Assembly (NCBI RefSeq): GCF_017315945.1
Contig: NZ_JAFLWI010000011.1
Coordinates: 1-64,000, forward strand
Reading direction: 5' to 3'
Source: Candidatus Enterococcus courvalinii
GTDB taxonomy: Bacteria > Bacillota > Bacilli > Lactobacillales > Enterococcaceae
DNA: 64,000 bases
Shown one piece after another: positions 17,173 through 31,049 of the stretch (the stretch's first letter is position 1; each line of letters starts with the position of its first letter). The notes below the pieces were generated by a model. It was not told where the DNA came from, made no database searches, and saw only the letters and a list, made by a program, of their open reading frames with translations. Made by a program: the position numbers and the translations under genes.

Positions 17173-17210
17173 CTGTTTATAAATCAACGAACATCCAGTA
17201 TAATAAACAG
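17173..17210. promoter_or_regulatory. Candidate TetR operator in the divergent intergenic region
   Basis: CTGTTTAT (17173-17180) and its exact reverse complement ATAAACAG (17203-17210) flank a 22-nt spacer. This lies between the two divergent frameshifted genes and overlaps a leftward promoter (TTGCTG, 16 nt, TATACT). The spacing is wide for one TetR dimer and may mark two half-sites. Confidence 0.4.
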
Positions 17211-17289
17211 ACTGGCATCAGCAATCAATCATCAAAAATGATAATCTGTTGATTAACAAACACATCACTTAAAATGACAGGAGAATCAC

Positions 17290-17788
17290 ATGGATCGACG
17301 AGTACGTAAAACACAAACAGCTACTCAAACAGCTTTTTTTCAATTGCTAAAAAAGCAAGATATCGAACGAGTAAAAGTCAGCGAGATTTGTGAATTAGCA
17401 GACATCAATCGCGGGACATTCTACTTAAATTACTTAGATAAATATGATCTTTTAGAAAAAATGATCCAACAATCAATTCAAGAATTAATTACCTATTGCC
17501 AAACAGAAACAACGGAAACAGACGATCTGCTAATAAAAACTTTTCAATTCATTGTAGAGAACCAGGAAACGTATCGAATGTTGATTGCTTCTGATAAACA
17601 GGGTCTATTTACTGATTACCTAAAAAAACATATCCTGACTTTTACAGCCACAAACAACGGAAGCAATTTTTATTGCGAATGGAATCGTAGGTGTCCTGAA
17701 TCATTATTTGTCTTCTCATGAAGCTTCGATTGAATCATTGTATGAAATCAAACCAATTATTGAACGATTTCAGTTAGCCACAGACTGA
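17290..17788 (+). pseudogene. Frameshifted TetR/AcrR-family regulator
   Basis: The N-terminal DNA-binding domain is intact (RVRKTQTATQTAFFQLLKK, then a helix-turn-helix with SEICELADINRGTFYLNY). The frame continues normally to about residue 120, then reads an unrelated 23-residue tail and stops at 17721. The +1 frame from about 17662 restores a typical C-terminal end (AIFIANGIVGVLNHYL, ending ERFQLATD, stop 17786-17788), as in DhaS-like TetR proteins. A one-base insertion near the run ACAAACAACGG explains it. The short form keeps the DNA-binding domain but loses part of its effector/dimerisation domain. Divergent from the frameshifted reductase gene it probably controlled. Confidence 0.78.
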
Positions 17789-17803
17789 GCAAAACTCTAA
17801 TAT

Positions 17804-17845
17804 AAAAGACGACAACACTATGAAAATAGTTGTTATCGTCTTTTT
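17804..17845. terminator. Bidirectional terminator between tetR and pyrE
   Basis: AAAAGACGACAAC with GTTATCGTCTTTTT around a ~15-nt loop. It serves the converging tetR remnant and the end of the pyr operon. Confidence 0.85.
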
Positions 17846-17846
17846 A

Positions 17847-18476
17847 TTAAGCATTCCAGTTTTCTGGATCTTTTTTCCAACTTTTTAGCAAATCCAATTC
17901 TTCTTCATTGATGTAATTTGCTTCACGTGCTGTTTCAATTAATGTTGAATAATTAGTTAATGTGACCAAAGGTATCTTTGCTTGGGAGAAGTTCGTCAAT
18001 CCTTTGGGTAATTCATAAGTAAAGATTGCTGCTACACCTAGCACATTTGCACCTTCACGTGTTGCTGCTTCACAAGCTTCTAACACGCTACCACCTGTTG
18101 AAATCAAATCTTCAATGACAACCATTTTTTGACCTTCGAAAATTCGACCTTCGATTTGATTTCCTTTGCCATGATCTTTTGCTTTGCTGCGAATGTAAAC
18201 CATTGGTAAATCAAGGATATCTGCAACCCAAGCAGCGTGCGGGATACCTGCTGTTGCTGTTCCAGCAATTACTTCGACTTCTGGAAATTCTGCTTTGATT
18301 TTTTTGGCTAAACCATTTGCAATTTCCTGGCGAACTTTAGGATAACTCATCGTGATACGATTATCACAATAAATTGGGCTTTTCAATCCACTTGCCCAAG
18401 TAAATGGTTGTGTTGGGTTCAAGAATACTGCTTCAATTTCTAGTAAGTCTTTTGCAATCAATGTTTCGACAGTCAT
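17847..18476 (-). CDS. pyrE: Orotate phosphoribosyltransferase
   Basis: Orotate plus PRPP to orotidine 5'-monophosphate. The PRPP loop [16 protein letters not shown] and the upstream [26 protein letters not shown] segment with catalytic Lys residues identify it. I choose the ATG at 18476 (209 aa) because GGAG lies ~9 nt before it; a longer ATG at 18491 has no ribosome site. It starts 5 nt after pyrF. Last gene of the pyr operon, ending at a strong terminator. Confidence 0.95.
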   Translation of the reverse strand: MTVETLIAKDLLEIEAVFLNPTQPFTWASGLKSPIYCDNRITMSYPKVRQEIANGLAKKIKAEFPEVEVIAGTATAGIPHAAWVADILDLPMVYIRSKAKDHGKGNQIEGRIFEGQKMVVIEDLISTGGSVLEACEAATREGANVLGVAAIFTYELPKGLTNFSQAKIPLVTLTNYSTLIETAREANYINEEELDLLKSWKKDPENWNA

Positions 18477-18481
18477 TCGTG

Positions 18482-20888
<2,407 letters not shown>

Positions 20889-20947
20889 ATCCACACTCCT
20901 ATACTTATCGACTCTGTTAAAACTTATTGCTGAACTTCTTTGTACTA

Positions 20948-21061
20948 ACCTTTTTCACAAAACAGCTCCTCAGAGCAACGCACAACTAGTCAGAAACGAT
21001 CAAAATGATTCTATTAGTTGTCAATTACTTCATCGGAGCTAAGTGAATGTGGCGAACCTTT
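20948..21061 (-). repeat. Palindromic ~115-bp repeat, copy F, inside the pyr operon
   Basis: Read leftward, the element starts AAAAAGGTT directly after the carB stop codon, passes TTAGCTCCGATGAAGTAATTG, and ends CTGAGGAGCTGTTTTGTG. The left AGCTCC and right GGAGCT arms pair, so the RNA can fold into a long imperfect hairpin. It belongs to the family seen at 32191, 35727 and 41360-41716. No promoter or gene is evident in it. Confidence 0.7.
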
Positions 21062-24000
21062 TTAAATTGCTTTTGTTGAGAACGCCCGTGACTCCATCAC
21101 TCGGACGATTGCGTCTGCTGTATCAAGTGACGTAAAGAGTGGCACACCGTGTTCGACTGATTCGCGTCGGATAATAAAGCCATCTTTTGACGCATTCCCG
21201 CGGTCTTTATCAATCGTGTTCACAACTACTTGTGCTTTTCCTGTACGAATGATATCGACAACATTTTCTTCTGTTGTTGTTTCTGAAATTTTTGCTACTG
21301 TCGTAACGATTAACCCGTTGTTACGGAAAAATTCTGCTGTGTGTTTCGTACCTAATAAGCTGTAACCAATCTCTGCAAAGCGTTTGGCTAAGCCTAATGC
21401 TTCTTCTTTTGTTTCGTCTGCAATCGTAAAGAGGACTGCACCATAGTCTGGCAAATTTAAACCAGCTGCTCGGAAAGCTTTATACAAAGCTTTATCTAAG
21501 TTTCGATCAGATCCCATGACTTCACCAGTTGATTTCATTTCAGGTCCTAAGTATGTGTCGACCTTTTGTAACTTCGTGAATGAAAAGACAGGTGCTTTGA
21601 CATGGACATCTTCGGTTTCTGGATAAAGGCCTGTTTCATAACCTAGTTCCCGCAAACTTTGACCCAAAATAGCTTTGGTCGCTACTTGCGCCATTGGAAT
21701 CCCAGTTACTTTACTTAAAAATGGTACCGTACGGCTTGCGCGGGGATTGACTTCGATCACATAAACTTTTTCTTCATGAATAACAAATTGGATATTCATC
21801 ATTCCAATGCAATTTAGCCCTAAAGCTAATCGTTTTGTGTAATCTTCAATTGTTGCCTTGATTTCTTCTGATAATGTTTGTGGTGGGTATACTGCCATTG
21901 AGTCACCTGAATGGACTCCAGCACGCTCAATATGTTCCATAATTCCAGGAATCAGGACAGTTTCTCCATCACAGATCGCATCAACTTCGCATTCCCCGCC
22001 TACTAAGTAACGATCAATCAAAACAGGATGCTCAGGCGAGGCTTTCACGGCATGTTCCATATAATCCTCTAAGTCACGTTGATTTTCTACAATCTCCATT
22101 GCCCGTCCACCAAGCACATAACTTGGACGAACTAAAACAGGATAACCAATCATCGTTGCAATTTTTACAGCTTCTTCCTTGCTTGTTGCTGTGTCTCCTA
22201 GCGGTTGCGGAATCTTTAGTTCTTGCAATGCTTGTTCAAATAAATCACGATTTTCTGCTCGATCCAAATCTTCAATCGTCGTTCCTAAAATTTTCACACC
22301 AGCTTTTGCTAACGGTTCACCTAAATTGATTGCCGTTTGTCCACCAAACTGAACGATAACGCCAATTGGTTGCTCCAACTCAATTACATTCATCACATCT
22401 TCAAAAGTCAGTGGTTCAAAATACAACTTGTCTGAAACAGAGAAATCTGTGGAAACTGTTTCTGGATTGCTATTCATAATAATGGCTTCATAACCTGCTT
22501 GTTGAATTGCTTTGACTGAATGAACCGTTGCATAGTCAAACTCCACCCCTTGACCAATCCGAATGGGACCAGATCCAAGTACCAAAACAGAAGGTTTTTC
22601 TGAGCGACTACTTTCATTTTCAAATTCGTACGAGCTATAAAAATAAGGCGTATTTGATTCAAATTCAGCTGCACAGGTATCGACCATTTTGTAGACGGGC
22701 AACAATTGATTTTCTTTTCGAAGTTCACGAATTTTTTCGGGTGTTGTTTGCCATAACTGTGCAATCTTTTTGTCTGTAAATCCGTTTTTCTTCGCTAATT
22801 TCAACAGTCTTAAATTAGAAGGTTCTTCTTGTAATTGTGCTTCAATTTCAATGATATGAAGTAGTTTATCTAAGAAAAAGAGATCAATCTTTGTTAACTC
22901 AGCGATTTCTTCGATTGGGTAACCTCGGCGTAAAGCTTCCGCAACATAAAACAGACGATCATCTTGTGCTCGAACCATTTTTTCAGTTAGCTGATCTTCC
23001 TTCACATCCACGAGTTCAGGAAGCTCAAGATGATGTGTGCCAATTTCAAGAGAACGAACGGCTTTGAGCAATGACTCTTCGATGTTACGACCAATTGCCA
23101 TGACTTCACCCGTTGCTTTCATTTGTGTTCCCAATATGCGTTCGCCATTTTCAAATTTATCAAATGGCCAACGTGGGATTTTTGCAACCACATAGTCTAA
23201 AGCTGGTTCGAATTCTGCATAAGTTGTTCCAGTTACTGGATTTTTCATTTCATCTAAAGTCAAGCCCAATGCGATTTTTGCCGCTAATTTTGCAATAGGG
23301 TAGCCCGTTGCTTTACTTGCTAGTGCAGAAGATCGTGAAACACGTGGATTAACTTCGATTACATAATAATTGAAACTGTGAGGATCAAGAGCAAGCTGGA
23401 CGTTACAACCGCCTTCGATTTTCAACGCGCGAATAATTGAAAGTGAAGCATCACGCAATGTTTGATATTCATGGTCAGATAGTGTTTGACTTGGTGCGAA
23501 AACAATGGAATCACCGGTGTGGATACCGACTGGATCAAAGTTTTCCATGTTACAAACAACGATTGCATTATCAGCTGAGTCACGCATGACTTCGTACTCG
23601 ATTTCTTTATACCCAGCAATACTGCGCTCAATCAAGCATTGCGTAACTGGTGATAAACTCAAGCCATTTTCTGCAGTGACTCGCAGTTCTTCTTCGTTTT
23701 CACACATCCCACCACCTGTACCTCCGAGGGTGAACGCAGGTCGGACAATGATGGGATAGCCAATTTGATTCGCAAAAGCAACGGCATCCTCGACCGTTGT
23801 CACGATTTCTGATTCGGGAATTGGTTGATTTAAGTCTTCCATCAATTTTTTGAACAAATCTCGATCTTCTGCTTGGTCGATTGCAGAAAGCTTCGTACCC
23901 AGAAGTTCAATATGAAGTTCATCCAAAATTCCTGACTCAGCTAGTTCCATCGCCATGTTCAATCCTGTTTGACCACCTAAAGTTGGAAGCAGTGCATCTG

Positions 24001-24247
24001 GACGTTCTTTTCTTAAAATGCGTGAAACAAACTCTAAAGTTATCGGCTCAATGTAAACTTGATCCGCAATTTCTTGATCTGTCATAATCGTTGCAGGATT
24101 TGAGTTGACTAAAACAACTTCATAGCCTTCTTCTTTTAGTGCAAGACAAGCTTGCGTTCCAGCATAATCAAATTCGGCTGCTTGACCGATGATGATTGGT
24201 CCTGAGCCAATCACCATGATTTTTTTGATATCTGTCCGTTTTGGCAT
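21062..24247 (-). CDS. carB: Carbamoyl-phosphate synthase large subunit
   Basis: Makes carbamoyl phosphate from bicarbonate, ammonia delivered by CarA, and two ATP. The protein has the expected internal duplication: two ATP-grasp halves, each opening with a [18 protein letters not shown] loop (residues ~13 and ~560) and each with an EVNPR metal site. An oligomerisation region lies between them and a C-terminal MGS-like allosteric domain (~930-1061) is present. 1061 aa is full length. It starts 2 nt downstream of carA. Its stop codon abuts a palindromic repeat. Confidence 0.97.
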   Translation of the reverse strand: MPKRTDIKKIMVIGSGPIIIGQAAEFDYAGTQACLALKEEGYEVVLVNSNPATIMTDQEIADQVYIEPITLEFVSRILRKERPDALLPTLGGQTGLNMAMELAESGILDELHIELLGTKLSAIDQAEDRDLFKKLMEDLNQPIPESEIVTTVEDAVAFANQIGYPIIVRPAFTLGGTGGGMCENEEELRVTAENGLSLSPVTQCLIERSIAGYKEIEYEVMRDSADNAIVVCNMENFDPVGIHTGDSIVFAPSQTLSDHEYQTLRDASLSIIRALKIEGGCNVQLALDPHSFNYYVIEVNPRVSRSSALASKATGYPIAKLAAKIALGLTLDEMKNPVTGTTYAEFEPALDYVVAKIPRWPFDKFENGERILGTQMKATGEVMAIGRNIEESLLKAVRSLEIGTHHLELPELVDVKEDQLTEKMVRAQDDRLFYVAEALRRGYPIEEIAELTKIDLFFLDKLLHIIEIEAQLQEEPSNLRLLKLAKKNGFTDKKIAQLWQTTPEKIRELRKENQLLPVYKMVDTCAAEFESNTPYFYSSYEFENESSRSEKPSVLVLGSGPIRIGQGVEFDYATVHSVKAIQQAGYEAIIMNSNPETVSTDFSVSDKLYFEPLTFEDVMNVIELEQPIGVIVQFGGQTAINLGEPLAKAGVKILGTTIEDLDRAENRDLFEQALQELKIPQPLGDTATSKEEAVKIATMIGYPVLVRPSYVLGGRAMEIVENQRDLEDYMEHAVKASPEHPVLIDRYLVGGECEVDAICDGETVLIPGIMEHIERAGVHSGDSMAVYPPQTLSEEIKATIEDYTKRLALGLNCIGMMNIQFVIHEEKVYVIEVNPRASRTVPFLSKVTGIPMAQVATKAILGQSLRELGYETGLYPETEDVHVKAPVFSFTKLQKVDTYLGPEMKSTGEVMGSDRNLDKALYKAFRAAGLNLPDYGAVLFTIADETKEEALGLAKRFAEIGYSLLGTKHTAEFFRNNGLIVTTVAKISETTTEENVVDIIRTGKAQVVVNTIDKDRGNASKDGFIIRRESVEHGVPLFTSLDTADAIVRVMESRAFSTKAI

Positions 24248-24249
24248 TC

Positions 24250-25326
24250 TTATCGCTCCCTTCCTGCATCCATCATTTCCATAAATTCATCAAATAAGTG
24301 TAGTGCATCGTGTGGTCCCGGTGCTGCATCAGGGTGAAATTGCACACTAAAAGCAGGGTAATCGCGATGGCGAATCCCTTCCACTGTTCCATCGTTCACT
24401 TCAATATGAGTGACCATTAGTTTATTCGGATCAATCGTGTTTTCATCAACAGCATATCCGTGGTTTTGCGAAGTAAAATCAATCCGCCCCGTCGCAACTT
24501 CTCGTACGGGATGATTTAATCCACGGTGGCCAAATTTCATTTTATATGTGTCTGCACCATTAGCTAGTGCAAACAATTGGTGACCTAAACAAATACCAAA
24601 AATCGGTACTTTCCCTTGAATTTCTTGAATCATCTTGATTGCTTCAGGCACATCTTTGGGATCTCCTGGTCCATTTGTCAGCATCACGCCATCAGGTGCA
24701 AGTTCAAGAATCGTTTTTGCTTCAGTGTTATAAGGCATGACTGTTAAATTACAATTTCGTTTACTTAATTCACGCAAGATACTATGTTTCAATCCAAAAT
24801 CAATGACAACCACATTTCTGCCTGTCCCAGGACTTGGATAAGGTTTATTGGTTGACACTTGTTGAACTTGATTCGTTGCTAAAACAGTCGCTTTTAATTG
24901 GTCAAATGCGTGTTCAAAACTATCACCTGCATCAACAATACTTGCTTTCATCGTTCCAACTTCACGAATTTTTCGCGTTAAAGCTCTTGTATCGATTCCC
25001 GAGATTCCTGGGATACCTTTTTGTTTCAAAAATGTATCTAACGTCATTTGATTGCGCCAGTTTGAGGCCACTCGCGCATGTTCCTTCACTACAACACCCT
25101 TACAAGTCGGCGAAATCGACTCGTAATCATCTCGGTTCACGCCATAATTTCCGACCATTGGATAAGTGAAGGTGATGATTTGACCATTAAAACTTTGGTC
25201 TGTAATCGTTTCTTGATATCCAGTCATACTTGTCGTAAAAACAATTTCACCAAAAACATTTGCATCTGCTCCAAAGGCTTGTCCTTCAAATACAGTTCCA
25301 TCTTCTAAAATCAGTAATCGATCCAT
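24250..25326 (-). CDS. carA: Carbamoyl-phosphate synthase small (glutaminase) subunit
   Basis: Hydrolyses glutamine and channels ammonia to CarB. The N-terminal CarA domain ([14 protein letters not shown]) is followed by a class I glutamine amidotransferase with nucleophile Cys in [12 protein letters not shown] and the His/Glu pair in [14 protein letters not shown] use the ATG at 25326, which follows the pyrC stop by 7 nt; the longer frame would begin inside pyrC. Confidence 0.95.
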   Translation of the reverse strand: MDRLLILEDGTVFEGQAFGADANVFGEIVFTTSMTGYQETITDQSFNGQIITFTYPMVGNYGVNRDDYESISPTCKGVVVKEHARVASNWRNQMTLDTFLKQKGIPGISGIDTRALTRKIREVGTMKASIVDAGDSFEHAFDQLKATVLATNQVQQVSTNKPYPSPGTGRNVVVIDFGLKHSILRELSKRNCNLTVMPYNTEAKTILELAPDGVMLTNGPGDPKDVPEAIKMIQEIQGKVPIFGICLGHQLFALANGADTYKMKFGHRGLNHPVREVATGRIDFTSQNHGYAVDENTIDPNKLMVTHIEVNDGTVEGIRHRDYPAFSVQFHPDAAPGPHDALHLFDEFMEMMDAGRER

Positions 25327-25333
25327 ACTGTTC

Positions 25334-26614
25334 CTAGACCTCCTTTTGCCAAGCAATTTTTCCGTCAACGAATGTCAACAAGGTTTCCCCTTTGACCGTC
25401 CAATCAACGAATGGTGTATTCTCACCTTTTGACAAGAAGTCTTCTTTCACAATTTTATACTCGTGTTCGATATCAAACACTGCAATATCTGCCGGCGCAC
25501 CAATGGTTAGTGTACCAACGTTCAAGCTAAAAATTTCTGCCGGTTTAACCGCTAGCCATCCAATGACTTGTTCTAGTGTGAAAATACCAGTTTCAACAAA
25601 ATGAGTATAAATCAACTGAAAGGCTATTTCGCTTCCAACGATTCCAAATGGCGATTTCAAGAAGCTTTGGCTCTTTTCCTCTAAACCATGCGGTGCATGG
25701 TCTGTGGCGATACAATCAATTGTTCCATCAAGTAATCCTTCAATCAACGCTTCGCGATCTTCACGCCCACGTAGAGGTGGATTCATTTTCCAAAAACCAA
25801 AATCTTCTGGAATATCTTCATCAATCAGAAGCAAATGGTGCGGCGAAACTTCAGCTGTTACATGAACACCTGCTTTTTTCGCATCGCGGATGATCCGAAC
25901 ACTTTCTTTGGTTGATACGTGACAGACGTGGTAATGGACACCTGTTTCTTCCGCTAAAATTAAATCTCTCGCAATTTGCGAAGATTCAGTTGCACTTAAA
26001 ATTCCTGGTAAATCCAATTCTTTGGCTTTTTCGCCCGCATGCATGACGCCGCCAAATAGCAAGGACTCATCTTCAGTATGAGCAACCAGTGCTTTCTTAT
26101 TTTTCGCAGCTTCTTTCATTGCTAGATACATCGTGCCTGCTGTCTGTACACCAACACCATCATTGGTGAACGCAAAGGCACCTGCGTCAATCAGCGCCTC
26201 TTGATCGACTAAAACTTCACTTCGTAGCTTTTCCGTAATTGGTGCATATTGCAAGACTTTCACCACTGCATCTCGCTTGATGATTTCATAAACTTGGCTT
26301 AGTTTTTCAGCTGTATCAGGGACAGGATCTAGGTTAGGCATTGCACACACTGTAGTAAATCCACCATGTGCTGCTGCTTTTGTTCCTGCTTCAATCGTTT
26401 CTTTATACGTAAAACCAGGCTCTCTTAAATGAACATGTACGTCTACAAGCCCCGGTGTGATGAGTTGTCCTTTCGCATCAAACACTTCATCAAATTCAGT
26501 CTCAGAAAATCCCGTACCAATTGCTTTGATTTTTCCTTCTTCAATCCAAATTTCTGCAGGTGTTGTTTCATTTTTTCGTGTAATGATTTGACCGTTTTTA
26601 ATGAGTGTTTTCAT
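25334..26614 (-). CDS. pyrC: Dihydroorotase, class I
   Basis: Cyclises carbamoyl aspartate to dihydroorotate. Zinc ligands are in [17 protein letters not shown] supplies the catalytic Asp. HTEDESL and [11 protein letters not shown] carry further His residues. 426 aa. Gram-positive class I form, in the standard position between pyrB and carA. Confidence 0.95.
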   Translation of the reverse strand: MKTLIKNGQIITRKNETTPAEIWIEEGKIKAIGTGFSETEFDEVFDAKGQLITPGLVDVHVHLREPGFTYKETIEAGTKAAAHGGFTTVCAMPNLDPVPDTAEKLSQVYEIIKRDAVVKVLQYAPITEKLRSEVLVDQEALIDAGAFAFTNDGVGVQTAGTMYLAMKEAAKNKKALVAHTEDESLLFGGVMHAGEKAKELDLPGILSATESSQIARDLILAEETGVHYHVCHVSTKESVRIIRDAKKAGVHVTAEVSPHHLLLIDEDIPEDFGFWKMNPPLRGREDREALIEGLLDGTIDCIATDHAPHGLEEKSQSFLKSPFGIVGSEIAFQLIYTHFVETGIFTLEQVIGWLAVKPAEIFSLNVGTLTIGAPADIAVFDIEHEYKIVKEDFLSKGENTPFVDWTVKGETLLTFVDGKIAWQKEV

Positions 26615-26632
26615 GTCTTCGTCCTCCTACTT

Positions 26633-27559
26633 TTACGCTTTTCCGTTTAATACTGCCTCTAAAATTGCCATTCTGACAAATACACCATTGCTCATTTGTT
26701 GAACAATTCGTGACTGTAATCCCTCAACTAATGAATCGGCTAGTTCAACGTCACGATTGACGGGTGCTGGGTGCATGATGATTGCATGTTTTTGCATTTT
26801 CTTCGCACGCTCAACAGTTAAACCGTGTTCTTGGTGATAGCTTTCTTTTGAGAAACTTTCTTTTCCATCATGACGCTCATGCTGTACACGTAGCATCATC
26901 ATGACATCTACTTGGTCGAGTAATTCATCCAATGGCAAGTAGTGCCCGTAAACTTCAAATTCATTGTCATACCATTCTTCTGGTCCAGAGAAGAAAACTT
27001 GTGCGCCTAGACGTTTCAACATTTGCATGTTTGATTTTGCGACACGTGAATGTGTGATGTCGCCAACGATGGCTACTTTCAATCCGTCAAAATGCCCAAA
27101 TTCTTCATAAATCGTCATCAAATCTAGTAAGCATTGTGTTGGATGCTGACCACTACCATCCCCACCGTTGATAATCGAACATTGAATCGTTTTACTTTGA
27201 ATCAAATCCTCATAATAGTTTTCATCTCCATGGCGGATGACTGCTACATCTACTCCTAATGCGGACATTGTCAAAACCGTATCGTAAAGTGTTTCTCCTT
27301 TTGAAACTGAGCTTGTGCTTGCTTCAAACTCGATTACTTCTAAACCAAGCTTTTTCTCAGCTACATCAAAACTTTTATGTGTTCTTGTACTATTTTCAAA
27401 AAATAAGTTAGTTGCAAAATATTGGCTCTTTTGTGGTGTCCATTTTGCCCCTTGTTTGAACTCTTGCCCGCGACGAATCAAGCCCATAACTTCTTGGTCT
27501 GTTAGTGCTTCAACGGTTAATAAATGTTTTAAACTGATACGTTCTGATTGGATGATCAT
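26633..27559 (-). CDS. pyrB: Aspartate carbamoyltransferase catalytic subunit
   Basis: Joins carbamoyl phosphate and aspartate. [12 protein letters not shown] is the carbamoyl-phosphate site, [10 protein letters not shown] the second substrate loop, and [11 protein letters not shown] the Asp-binding loop. 308 aa, with an AGGAGG ribosome site. No regulatory pyrI subunit is present, as expected in Firmicutes. Confidence 0.96.
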   Translation of the reverse strand: MIIQSERISLKHLLTVEALTDQEVMGLIRRGQEFKQGAKWTPQKSQYFATNLFFENSTRTHKSFDVAEKKLGLEVIEFEASTSSVSKGETLYDTVLTMSALGVDVAVIRHGDENYYEDLIQSKTIQCSIINGGDGSGQHPTQCLLDLMTIYEEFGHFDGLKVAIVGDITHSRVAKSNMQMLKRLGAQVFFSGPEEWYDNEFEVYGHYLPLDELLDQVDVMMMLRVQHERHDGKESFSKESYHQEHGLTVERAKKMQKHAIIMHPAPVNRDVELADSLVEGLQSRIVQQMSNGVFVRMAILEAVLNGKA

Positions 27560-27570
27560 GAATTTTCCTC

Positions 27571-28854
27571 CTAGTTTTCTTCGCTACGTGAAGTTTCTGG
27601 TAAGATAAGATTTAAAATGATACCAAGGACAGTTGCTAATGCCATTGCTGATAACGTGAATGTTCCTACTTGGAAGACTAAGCCTCCGATACCGACAACC
27701 AAGATGACTGCTGCAATCAATAAGTTTTTCTTTTTATCAAAATCTACTTTGTTTTCAATCAAGATTTTCATCCCACTAGCTGCGATAACTCCGAACAAGA
27801 TAAAACTGATTCCTGAAATAACTGGCCCAGGGATGCTCAAGATCAAGGCACTCAGTTTTCCGACAAATCCTAAGATAACTGCGAAGAATGCTGCTCCGCC
27901 AATCACGAAGACGCTGTGCACTCGTGTGATGGCTAGTACGCCAATGTTTTCACCATAACTTGTAACTGGAGGGCCACCGACAAATGCCGCAACGATTTGC
28001 GCTAATCCGTCACCCATCAATGTTTTGTGTAAACCAGGCTCTTCAAAGAAGTTTCTGCGCGTTAATTTGTTCAGTACCATCAAGTGACCGATATGTTCTG
28101 TCATTGTTACAAATGCGATTGGCGCCATGGTTGTAATTGCGCCCAAATATAGTTTTGGTTCATACTGAACAAATGGAATTTCAAAGTTTGGTAAAGCAAA
28201 CCATGCTGCATCTGCGATTGGTTGCGTGTCAACAATCCCAAAGAGTAAGGCAACAATGTAGCCACTTACGATTCCTAACAAGATTGGAATCAATCCAAGA
28301 AATCCACGTAAGAACATGTTGAAGAAAATCGTCAAACCTAACGTGATGAGCGCTACGGCAATGTATTTAAAATCGTAGTCGCCATTGTTGTACATTGCAT
28401 TATTTGCGGCATTTGCTGCTAGCCCCAGCCCGATAACCATAATTACTGGCCCAACAACGATTGGTGGTAAGATTCGATCAAGCCATGCTGCACCGATTTT
28501 TTTGATAATCAAAGCAACAATCAGGTAAACTAACCCAGTGGTGATTGCTCCTTGCGCAATTGCTGGATAACCATCTGTTTTCATCAACATTTGCATCGCT
28601 GCAATGAAGGCGAAGCTACTTCCTAAGTAAGCTGGAATTTTCCCTTTCGTTGTAAACAAGTAAACCAATGTTCCTAACCCTGAACTGACTAACGCAATTC
28701 CCGGGTCGATTCCGACTAAAATCGGTACTAAAACTGTTGCACCAAACATCGTGAATAAATGCTGTAAACTTAAGCCAACCCAATGGCCTAATTTTGGACG
28801 GTCATGAATGTCTAATACGACACTATCATTATGAAATTCTTTTTTCTCTGACAT
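27571..28854 (-). CDS. pyrP: Uracil permease (NCS2/UraA family)
   Basis: Proton-coupled uracil importer with about 12-14 hydrophobic segments. [18 protein letters not shown] near the N-terminus and a central [12 protein letters not shown] segment (substrate-binding Glu) are typical. It lies between pyrR and pyrB, as in other Gram-positive pyr operons, so uptake and synthesis of pyrimidines share one PyrR switch. Confidence 0.94.
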   Translation of the reverse strand: MSEKKEFHNDSVVLDIHDRPKLGHWVGLSLQHLFTMFGATVLVPILVGIDPGIALVSSGLGTLVYLFTTKGKIPAYLGSSFAFIAAMQMLMKTDGYPAIAQGAITTGLVYLIVALIIKKIGAAWLDRILPPIVVGPVIMVIGLGLAANAANNAMYNNGDYDFKYIAVALITLGLTIFFNMFLRGFLGLIPILLGIVSGYIVALLFGIVDTQPIADAAWFALPNFEIPFVQYEPKLYLGAITTMAPIAFVTMTEHIGHLMVLNKLTRRNFFEEPGLHKTLMGDGLAQIVAAFVGGPPVTSYGENIGVLAITRVHSVFVIGGAAFFAVILGFVGKLSALILSIPGPVISGISFILFGVIAASGMKILIENKVDFDKKKNLLIAAVILVVGIGGLVFQVGTFTLSAMALATVLGIILNLILPETSRSEEN

Positions 28855-28864
28855 ATCTTTTCCC

Positions 28865-29533
<669 letters not shown>

Positions 29534-29580
29534 TCATTGAGTATCTCTCATATAGCGCACCATATGGTCAATTACTCACA

Positions 29581-29602
29581 CCCTTCTTAGCCTCACGGGA
29601 CT
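29581..29602 (-). promoter_or_regulatory. PyrR-binding anti-antiterminator loop
   Basis: The minus strand reads AGTCCCGTGAGGCTAAGAAG followed by GG, matching the known PyrR recognition pattern (AGUCC-GAGAGGCU-AAGG). It is the only such site in the window, so one leader appears to control all ten pyr genes. Confidence 0.88.
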
Positions 29603-29653
29603 AAACTTAAAGGACTATTATTTAATTTTCGTTTAAGCTTTTTCGTTGTTAAT

Positions 29654-29682
29654 ACTATACCGTTGCCAGCATAAAAAATCAA
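29654..29682 (-). promoter_or_regulatory. Promoter of the pyr operon
   Basis: TTGATT (29682-29677), a 17-nt spacer and TATAGT (29659-29654) on the minus strand. The -35 overlaps the rluD stop codon, so the pyr operon begins immediately after that gene. Confidence 0.7.
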
Positions 29683-30584
29683 TGACTTTTTCTTAATTTT
29701 TCTAAAGTTTTTTCAAACACTTCAGGAAGCGGTGCTTCAAAGACCATCTCTTGATCCGTAACAGGATGTGTGAACCCTAGCATTTGAGCATGGAGGAACT
29801 GACCATTTCCTGGTAAAGTTTTCTTCGGACCATATACAGGATCACCGGCCAAAGGAAAACCAATATATTGCATGTGCACACGAATTTGGTGTGTACGTCC
29901 TGTTTCTAATTTTAGCTCGACTAAAGTAAATCCTTCAAAGCGTTCCAGTACAGTAAAGTGAGTAACCGCAGATTTTCCATCTTCACGAACAGCTTGCATC
30001 TTACGATTAACTTTTGACCGACCAATCGGTGCATTGATTGTTCCCTTATCGTGTGAAATTTCACCATGAACCAACGCAACATACTTACGTAAAGAAGTTT
30101 TGTCTTTTAATTGTTTAGCCAAGGATTCATGTGCTTGGTCATTCTTAGCTACCATCAGCAAACCTGAAGTATCTTTGTCAATTCGATGGACGATCCCAGG
30201 ACGAATCACACCGTTGATAGAAGACAAATCTTTGACATGATACATCAACGCATTCACCAAAGTTCCATGGCTGTGCCCAGCTGAAGGGTGGACCACCATA
30301 CCTTGTGGTTTATTGATAACCGCCACATCTTCGTCCTCATAAACAATCGTTAACGGAATGTCTTCCGCGATGACATCTAACGTTTCTGGTTCAGGAATCG
30401 CTACAAAAAGTGCATCCTTTGCTTTCACCTTATAATTTGCTTTCACTGGTTGACCATTGACAGCAACCACACCTTCTTTTAACCAAAGTTGGATTTGAGA
30501 ACGACTATAATCAGGAAATAATCCCGTTAAGACTTTGTCAATCCGTCCTGTTTCTTGTTCAATTGTTGCTCTTAATTCTGTCAT
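29679..30584 (-). CDS. RluD-family 23S rRNA pseudouridine synthase
   Basis: The N-terminal S4 RNA-binding domain (~12-70, SRSQIQLWLKEGVVAVNG) is followed by the RsuA/RluD catalytic domain with HRIDKDTSGLLMVAKN (catalytic Asp). GRTHQIRVHM and GDPVYGPK are family signatures. 301 aa; YlyB-type in Gram-positives. It overlaps lspA by 4 nt (ATGA), a conserved pairing. Confidence 0.92.
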   Translation of the reverse strand: MTELRATIEQETGRIDKVLTGLFPDYSRSQIQLWLKEGVVAVNGQPVKANYKVKAKDALFVAIPEPETLDVIAEDIPLTIVYEDEDVAVINKPQGMVVHPSAGHSHGTLVNALMYHVKDLSSINGVIRPGIVHRIDKDTSGLLMVAKNDQAHESLAKQLKDKTSLRKYVALVHGEISHDKGTINAPIGRSKVNRKMQAVREDGKSAVTHFTVLERFEGFTLVELKLETGRTHQIRVHMQYIGFPLAGDPVYGPKKTLPGNGQFLHAQMLGFTHPVTDQEMVFEAPLPEVFEKTLEKLRKSH

Positions 30585-31045
30585 TTTTTCACTTGATCCT
30601 TTTCATCTAAAATAATATATATCAATATGCAAATCACACCACAAACTAATGAAATATCTGCGACATTGAATATTGGAAAATTCATAAAATCTGTTTGGAA
30701 CATATCTACTACATAACCTAAACGCACACGATCAATAAAGTTTCCAATCGCACCAGCTAAGATCAATGCCAAGCCAGTCATAAACCAACGGCTACCTGTC
30801 TGGCGATTTTTGATCATTAGATACATGATTGCTATAACAGCGACAATTGTCACCACAGTAAAGAACCACATCTTTCCTTCTAGCATACTCCACGCTGCTC
30901 CTGTATTCCGAATATGGTTCAGCGATAAAACACCAGGAATAAGTGATTGTGTCTCTCCTAATGCTAAGTTACTTGTAATCCACCATTTGACCCATTGATC
31001 TACCACAATCAAAACGCCACTAACTATCCAATATATAACTAACAC
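30581..31045 (-). CDS. lspA: Lipoprotein signal peptidase (signal peptidase II)
   Basis: Membrane aspartyl protease that cleaves prolipoproteins before the lipid-modified Cys. Four hydrophobic helices; the catalytic Asp pair lies in GNFIDRV and FNVADISL, with the LNHIRNTGAAWS loop also conserved. A GTG start at 31045 follows AAGGA with good spacing. It directly follows the CBS-domain gene. Confidence 0.95.
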   Translation of the reverse strand: MLVIYWIVSGVLIVVDQWVKWWITSNLALGETQSLIPGVLSLNHIRNTGAAWSMLEGKMWFFTVVTIVAVIAIMYLMIKNRQTGSRWFMTGLALILAGAIGNFIDRVRLGYVVDMFQTDFMNFPIFNVADISLVCGVICILIYIILDEKDQVKK

Positions 31046-31049
31046 ACGA

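Noticed and set aside
24834-25169. 111-aa open frame antisense to carA
   Set aside because: Mirror of a strongly conserved gene; no independent evidence.
27617-27958. 113-aa open frame antisense to the uracil permease gene
   Set aside because: Shadow of the permease coding frame; no ribosome site and no recognisable domain.
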